Both the position numbers and the translations under genes were made by a program. The notes under the pieces were generated by a model. That model was given only the letters and a program-made list of their open reading frames with translations. It was not told the DNA's origin and ran no database searches. Shown here piece after piece: positions 58,112 to 64,000 of a stretch of 64,000 bases of DNA (position 1 is its first letter; every line of letters begins with the position of its first letter). The DNA is from Leucaena leucocephala (lineage: Eukaryota > Streptophyta > Magnoliopsida > Fabales > Fabaceae). The DNA lies in the NCBI GenBank assembly GCA_037074615.1, contig CM073542.1, forward strand, positions 15,020,001 to 15,084,000, read 5' to 3'.

Positions 58112-59870
58112 TGTCATACCTTAGTTTTAGGTCATTTTAGGGTTCATTTATGTACTTTAGAACCATTATGGAAGGCCCAAGATTAAAAGAACCAAATCTA
58201 GAATTTTAGTATTCTCGGGTTACTGTTCATTTAGCAATTCCATAATTTATACTCAAATTTAAAAATTTATAACTAATTCTAGAAAAATTAAAATTGAGTG
58301 GTTCCAAGTTTCATTGAAAACTCTTTCATAGTTATATAAGAAAAAAATATGAAACTGGAATTAATCCTTGTCAATTTATATAGTTCATTTATTAAATTTT
58401 ACTGTTAATTTGATCAATTCTAGAACTTCATATTTCCAACCCTAACTTTGAAAATCACCATAAATTGTACAAAACTCCAATGTAATATTCTACATTTAAA
58501 GTTCATTATGTGTACTTTAAGCATGCCAAGTTTCATGATCAAATTCCAACATTAACTTAATAAAAGCATAGCATCAAAGTGATTGCCTCATATAATAGCA
58601 TCAAAGTGACTATCTCATATACGCCTTACATATTATTATAAATATATACATATATTATTGGAAAATGGGTCAATCTACCCATGGTGGATTAGGTCTAGAT
58701 CTATATGAGGAGCTATGTAGAGAGAACAATTTTTGTTTTAAAGTAGAAAAAGGAGGGAGTGGAAAGTTATACGAGTATCTCACTCCTCCCACCATGAATA
58801 CATGTACATGAAATAGAAGCATATGAGAGCATGAGTGCTTCACTTTGTCTTCCTCTCTCTCTGCTGAAAAAAGAAAGAGTTCTTTTTCTTTCTCCTCTAT
58901 TCTTTTCTTTGCCGATGTGTGCTTCTTTGCTCTCTTTTTTGGTGCTCTTTGCTATGTAACATGATTGTAAGTATGTAACAAGTGCTCCAGTTTCGTATGG
59001 GTATCTTAGAGAGTCAAACTCAGATTCTAGGTACGCCCAAAAATCTATATATATCTTTATATTTCAAAATTCCATGACATAATACATTAATTCTCCCTAA
59101 TGGTGCTCTTTCCCCTTGTTTGATAAGCTCCTAAATAATTGTTCAATTTGAGGAGTAAGATTTCAAAGAAATCCCAGTAGCAAGTTATATCAACAATAAT
59201 ATCAACATATAAGATCATTATGTAACTAAGCATTATGCCACAATTAGGGAATTACTTCTATCTCATACCAACTCATTTATGCATTAAGTCAAAACATCAT
59301 AACACAAGAGTAGCCTCATATCATCATCTTTAGTCCAACCAACAATCATGGCAAACACACATAACAATCAAGACATATTAACATTAAGGTTAAGTAAACT
59401 TACTACCTTAATCCAATAACTTCTTAATTCTTGTTCTTTGAGTTTAGTACCTTCTTCCACAAATGTCAAATCCTATTCCAATATGACAAAAGGAAGCATA
59501 ATCATCAATACACATTACATTAACTATGGCTTAAACATAAACCCCCTTAAATCCTTAATCTTTAACTTGATTTTTAGGATTTTGTTTCTACCAACTTAAA
59601 AATTATTCTCTTGGGTCATTTCTACATAACTTTTTATGTATAATCCAAATGAGTTTGGATTCATGAAAATCAAACTCATTCCTTGGATACTACCCTTAGT
59701 TGAGACATGTTCTTCATAAATCCTAATTTTTCAATTTTAATTTCAATACTTCTAATACTTGTTTCTTAGGTTTATCATACACCATTTTTCATTTTAAATA
59801 CATTGGAAGCATTACAATCATTAAATTAAATTCTTGGCATAGAGATTCATGAGTGGCTGAGAGGCCTAGC
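58112..59870 (-). mobile_element. B-like LTR remnant, minus strand, 3' part
   Basis: It begins (its 3' end) at TGTCATACCTTAGTTTTAGG and follows the order of the minus-strand B LTRs. It shows the TGAACAGT-rich third, then the hairpin (59156-59176, read on minus) and the antisense CTTGTTTCT region (59755). It is cut by the copia element at 59871; the five bases before that (CTAGC) are a candidate target copy. About 420 bp in the middle (58653-59076) has no LTR counterpart. It is more diverged than the other B copies. Confidence 0.65.
58653..59076. other. Unexplained 0.4-kb block inside the B-like LTR
   Basis: This replaces or interrupts LTR sequence. It holds GGAAAATGGGTCAATCTACC, a strong pyrimidine tract (58847-58950) and a TATA-like TATATATATC near its end. 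The word ACATA occurs at both borders (58648-58652 and 59077-59081), which could be a target duplication but is also common in such AT-rich DNA. Ends are not TG...CA. It is possibly a small solo LTR or TRIM. Confidence 0.4.
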
Positions 59871-62455
59871 TGTTAGGATAGGCTAGATCATCAAAGAGGG
59901 GATGAATTAGATGCTTACAGGATTTTAAAAACTTTGTCAAAACTCTTTTGAAATTCTTTTTCAATCAAATCAACAAAATAGATAAGCTTGAAAAATTTGA
60001 TTAAAGAATTGAAATGAGTTGCTAGAAATATGAAGAGTTATGGAAGAGAAAAATCACACAGAATAATTATCTTTGTTCGATCCTTCCTTGGCCTACTTTC
60101 AGTCCTCAACTCCTCACTGAGATTTATAATCCACTATCTCCCCAAAATTATAACAGGAAGGATCTTGGTAGCCTTTACAAAATCAATTTTAACGTCTAAT
60201 TTAAAACCTTCTCAATCCTGAGGTAACACCAACGTTCCCCCTTATAGAGATGAGCAAATCCTACCTTGAATCCCCAATTTCAAGGTTTACTCTCAGATTG
60301 GATAAGGATGATGAATTATAAAACTCTCTGAAATAGAGTAAATGTACATTATAGTACATGATATTTTTCTCTCTCAATATATGATGATGGTACATAATGA
60401 AGAGCAGGGAGTTGATGGATTTTTTAGTCTAACAATGTTTTAGCATTTTGATGATGCATTCATAGCTTGTATATCCCGTCTTAATTTTAAATTCTCTTAT
60501 ATCTATATATGAAGTTAAGTTTTGATTTTTGAGCATAATCTTTTTTCCTCCGTTGAGCTTTTCTTCTTCTATTGAGAATATAAGCATTGGAATTAGCTAT
60601 TGAAGCTTCTGATACAACATACCTTTTTACCATTGAGAGTAAGTTGGCTTTAATCTTTGTCTAATCTCATTATAATCATATCTTTAGATACCTTAAATAA
60701 AGTTTGACACAATCAAGAGAAGTTTTAATAATGGTCATCTTTTACCATTGAGAGTAAGTTCTTCCATTTTCTGATTATCTTTGAGTTCAAGAACAATGGT
60801 CATCTTTCAATTATCATAACCTCTTCTATTTAAATCTAAACATAGCAAATGGCACATCCCCATAAATTGCTATGTGTCTACTTTCCAATTAACAAAATTT
60901 GACTCCAAAATTCATTGTAGAGAGAAATATATGATCAATTTAGTGAGTAGAGGTTATGGCCAAAGTGTTAATCCTACGTTCCACATTGAGAATGACATAT
61001 CTCCCTCATACGAGACTCTTTGGTGATAAGATTGATATCATTGAAATGTATTCTGAGTCTAGTTTCATATGAAATAAGTTTTATCTCAATCGAATAAATA
61101 GATCTTGAGATATGGTCAAAATACTCAACTTATGTCAACACAACGCAGAACTAAGTAGTGAAAAATGAATAGATTAAGCGATTAGTTAATTGATTAGTTG
61201 TAATTAATCGATTAATTTAGAAAAATATACATATTTAATTTCATTTATCGATCATCATATTCTCCCTTTATTATTCCTTCATTCATTTGTTTAGTCGATT
61301 AAGAGTTCGATTAATTTCTCAAATTCATAGTCTATTAGTTCCTTCTTCTTCTAATACCTTATTCACAGTTCCTCCATATTAATCGAATCCAAATTCAATT
61401 AATTGGGATTAATTGAATTGGATTTTAATTAATGTTGAATTTCCACACTAAAAATATATTGTATTAATCGATTAATCATTATTATTTCAATCAATGTTTT
61501 AATTAATATAAAAAATAGAACACAAAGCATCACATTGATCAGATTCTTCAAACATATTCAATATAAATTGATAAGTTTCTCAAAAGATTTATAATGAAGA
61601 ATGATGAGAAAAATAAGCATACTTTAGATTTGAATTCAACATATATTGCTCATAGAGAAATGCAAGTAGTTTTAGTGTAAACAGAGAAGTACCATTGAAA
61701 TAGTTTAAATTAATTGAACAACTAAACTATTAATATAAATTAATTGAATCCTTATTCGATTAATATCTCTAGAGGAATTGACACAGGAAGGTTTTCAAAG
61801 CATATTAATCAAACAGTCAATAGATTCATGTATATTAATCGATTAATGGAAATGATTTTAACTTACAGCAAATAGTTCTAAATATATTACTCAAACAGTC
61901 AATCGATTAACTAATCGATTAATAGATTTAGCTTTTGAATTCCAGAGAACAATGACTTTACATTAATCAAATGATCAATCAATTAATGGGTACTCATTAA
62001 TCGATTGATTGTTTGATTAATTGACATTAATAAATTGACTAATCAATTAACCAATAAAATTTGAACAAAATATTTCAAATAATCTATTAACTAATGCATC
62101 AATTTATATTAATCGATTACCTAATAGATTAATTCAGTAAATCATTAAAACAATAGTATTGACACAGAAGCAACTTAAATCACATTTGGTATAATCAAAA
62201 CATCTAATTAATCAATCTTGTATTAAAAACAGTTTGTACAAGAAATTGAATCAGGTGATGTTCTAAATAAGTCAAGTGTGAATGCAGCAACTGAACTTCA
62301 AATGGATTGTGACAAGCTTCATTTTCTTCCTATTTGTTAAAGCTTTAAAATAATTTTTTCAAAGGTATTAAAAAACTATTAAAGACTTCATTTGACATTT
62401 CAACATTACTGAAAACTTTTTGCCATTTGTCATCATCAAAGTATACTTTTCAACA
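59871..62455 (-). mobile_element. 3' LTR of a SIRE/Maximus-like Ty1-copia element
   Basis: On the minus strand it starts TGTTGAAAAGTATACTTTGA (62455), right after a polypurine tract, and ends TATCCTAACA (59871). The upstream context GCCATCATAAAAAGGGAGAG with ATTG following is the known 3' border of SIRE-type copia elements, where it reads GTCATCATCAAAAAGGGGGA. The terminal part has the CCCCTCTTTGATGATC sequence that corresponds to the familiar GAGGGGGTGAAT of such LTRs. It is inserted in the B-like LTR to its left. The centre (61150-62150) is packed with TTAATCGATTAAT words. Confidence 0.6.
61150..62150. repeat. Cluster of TTAATCGATTAA motifs
   Basis: Exact or one-off copies of the palindrome TTAATCGATTAA occur more than ten times, for example near 61193, 61465, 61834, 61905, 61918, 61988 and 62109, with irregular 10-300 bp spacing. 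It lies inside the copia LTR. Confidence 0.7.
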
Positions 62456-62475
62456 ATCTCTCCCTTTTTATGATG
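62456..62475 (-). other. Polypurine tract of the SIRE-like element
   Basis: Minus strand CATAAAAAGGGAGAGAT lies just before the LTR start TGTTG. It sets the element's orientation. Confidence 0.6.
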
Positions 62476-63423
62476 GCAAATCCTTAATAAAAATAATATT
62501 TTTCATGTCTAATTTCTTCCCCTATTTGTCATCAGCAAAATATTTAAAGGATATCAAATGTAAGATTCATTACTCCTCCTTTAATGGGTAATATATTATC
62601 CTTCTCACTTAAAATGATGCAAATATAAAATATAAAGTAAAGTATGAGAAATAAAAAAAATGGCATGATGCAATGCTTAAAGTAAATAGAGGATTTAGAG
62701 ATGCTCATTTGATTTTAGCAGGATATTGTATTGATCTTTGAAATCATGTGTCTTCCTCTCTTGCTTCTTCTGAACATTAAGTCTTCTACTGCACAACTCT
62801 GATTCTTATTTACATAATTCAATTCTTTGCACTGAGTAGGTTTTCTTAGATTACTTAGATTCCAAGTGTAAGTGACTTTTAAGATACCAAATGTTAGTGA
62901 CATTTCAGGTATCAACTGAGTAGAAACTAAAAGATACCTCATACACCAAATATTGTTTGGCCAACTTGTAGCTCTAGCACCAAACCTTTGCAGCTTTGAA
63001 TTCCTTCTTGATATTTCCACCTTTTGAACTATTGGCTACATATTAGAGCATCCTTGTAGCTTGTTAATTCTCCTATAATGATTTTAAAATATTTCTTGCA
63101 AAGAGAATGGTTAGCATCTTCAAGAAACCTTTCTAACTAAGATATTTTCTAGTTTAATCATCGAAGGGATCGTATGAATAACTCATTATCAAAACATAAT
63201 GAATTAACAGTAAATGCATATGAGTTATATAAGGATATGAGCTTTACGAGATAAGAGACACATGTGAATGTGAAGCTCCCCTTAATCAATAAAAGATATC
63301 AGGGAAATATTATAATAGAGTTGAGAGTTCTCCCTTAATTGTACAGTTGGCTAAAGTTTTAAAGAAGAGAAACCTTGCTTGCTTCTAATCCTACAATCAA
63401 ATGAGTTTCTTTAGTACTCAATG
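62476..63423 (-). mobile_element. 3' internal region of the SIRE-like element, truncated
   Basis: This is internal DNA upstream of the polypurine tract in minus-strand sense. A 101-codon open stretch at 63020-62715 is basic and includes RRNSKLQRFGARATSWPNN; I do not recognise it, and RT, RNase H and integrase motifs are not visible. SIRE elements can carry an extra env-like frame before the 3' LTR, but nothing here proves that. The region is cut off at 63424 by another LTR. Confidence 0.4.
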
Positions 63424-64000
63424 TGTCGTATCCTTATTTTCTCCCTCAATTATACTTAATTAGAAGTAACTTGGATCAATTAAATATCTACTTGATTTAT
63501 AAACATAAATTTTTGAGAAAATACTTCTCGGGGGTACTGTTTACTAGTACTATTTATTTGGTAATCTAGAATACATACCTAACTTTGAAAATTTATAATT
63601 AAATCTAGAAAAATTGAAATGGAGTGTTTCTAATTTCTAATTAAATTTCTTTTATTGAAATTTGATGAAAAAATATAAAACTGAGGTTTCATTGTCCAAA
63701 TGAATTCAGTTTATTCATTGAATAACATTGTTCATTTGGTCAATTCAAAAATTCCAGTTTCTTCGCCTTATTTTTAAAAATTCATTTCTCCTTGCTTACT
63801 TATATAAATGAAACGTATTACCTATGAATTTAAATCTCAAGATCTTCTCTTTAAGTTCATAAAATTTTGTAGAAAAATTCATTCATTTACTAAGTGAAAT
63901 TAGCGCCTAAATCTCACTGGCTCTGGGTGCTCATTTTATCCCATTTTAGATTTTATCTTCAACTTTGAAAAATAATAACAAATCAAAAAATTAACCAATT
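63424..64000 (-). mobile_element. B-like LTR, 3' end, continuing beyond the window
   Basis: It begins TGTCGTATCCTTATTTTC, the same terminus as the LTR at 24243 (TGTCATATCCTTATTTTC), and is collinear with 2773-3060 towards the end of the window. It is inserted in the SIRE-like internal DNA. The flank CAATG (63419-63423) is the expected target copy. Confidence 0.7.

Noticed and set aside
1..64000. CRISPR arrays, bacterial operons, rRNA and telomere repeats.
   Set aside because: None of the expected patterns occurs; the sequence is plant nuclear repeat DNA.

Overview
The window looks like nuclear DNA of a flowering plant, probably a eudicot. It is very AT-rich and CpG-poor, and it is built almost entirely from LTR retrotransposons nested in one another. 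I find no intact host gene, rRNA, tRNA or CRISPR array. The species cannot be fixed from the sequence.

Most of it comes from one Ty3/gypsy family. The polyprotein remnants (retropepsin, RT, RNase H, HHCC integrase, chromodomain-like tail) and the long LTRs (about 2.6-3.3 kb, TGTCATATCC...GATGTTACA) fit the Tekay/Del chromovirus lineage. Two related LTR subfamilies recur. I call them A (starts TGTCATATCCTAATTTTT) and B (starts TGTCATATCCCCAATTTT). Many insertions can be delimited to the base by 5-bp target-site duplications (TSDs): A 3196-5838 (CTAGG), B 6107-9307 (CATAT), A 27033-33445 (CTAAG), copia-like 28022-29763 (CAAGA), A 35231-38931 (ATGAG), A 41678-44843 (TGTAT), and the whole B element 24243-46191 (CATTT/CGTTT).

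Layout. 1-11503: a minus-strand B LTR split by an A LTR (-), an A solo LTR (+) and a B solo LTR (+). 11504-23677: rearranged internal DNA of A elements, with a gag-like remnant (12808-15060), non-coding 3' internal DNA, polypurine tracts, an A LTR (18287-21560) and two fold-back junctions. 23678-24242 and 46197-48751 are the two halves of one A LTR. Into it is inserted a 22-kb minus-strand B element that still carries the only recognisable polyprotein, itself split by an A LTR at its stop codon, an A derivative inside RNase H and an A solo LTR inside gag. 48752-51274: AT-rich repeats. 51275-53506: a further divergent LTR. 53507-58111: unassigned DNA with two possible exon relics. 58112-59870: another B-like LTR, broken by a SIRE-like Ty1-copia 3' LTR (59871-62455) with some internal DNA. 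63424-end: another B-like LTR.

The main unexpected signal is a shared architecture inside the LTRs of both subfamilies. It consists of a TATA box (TATAAATACCCC), then about 110-180 nt later a consensus GTAAG 5' splice site, then about 0.5-1.1 kb later a conserved hairpin (TGAGATTTCC-loop-GGAAATCTCA) directly followed by a pyrimidine-rich stretch and a YAG. This predicts an intron wholly inside the LTR leader. A second signal is an array of decayed GTCGCGAC palindromes in an A gag region.
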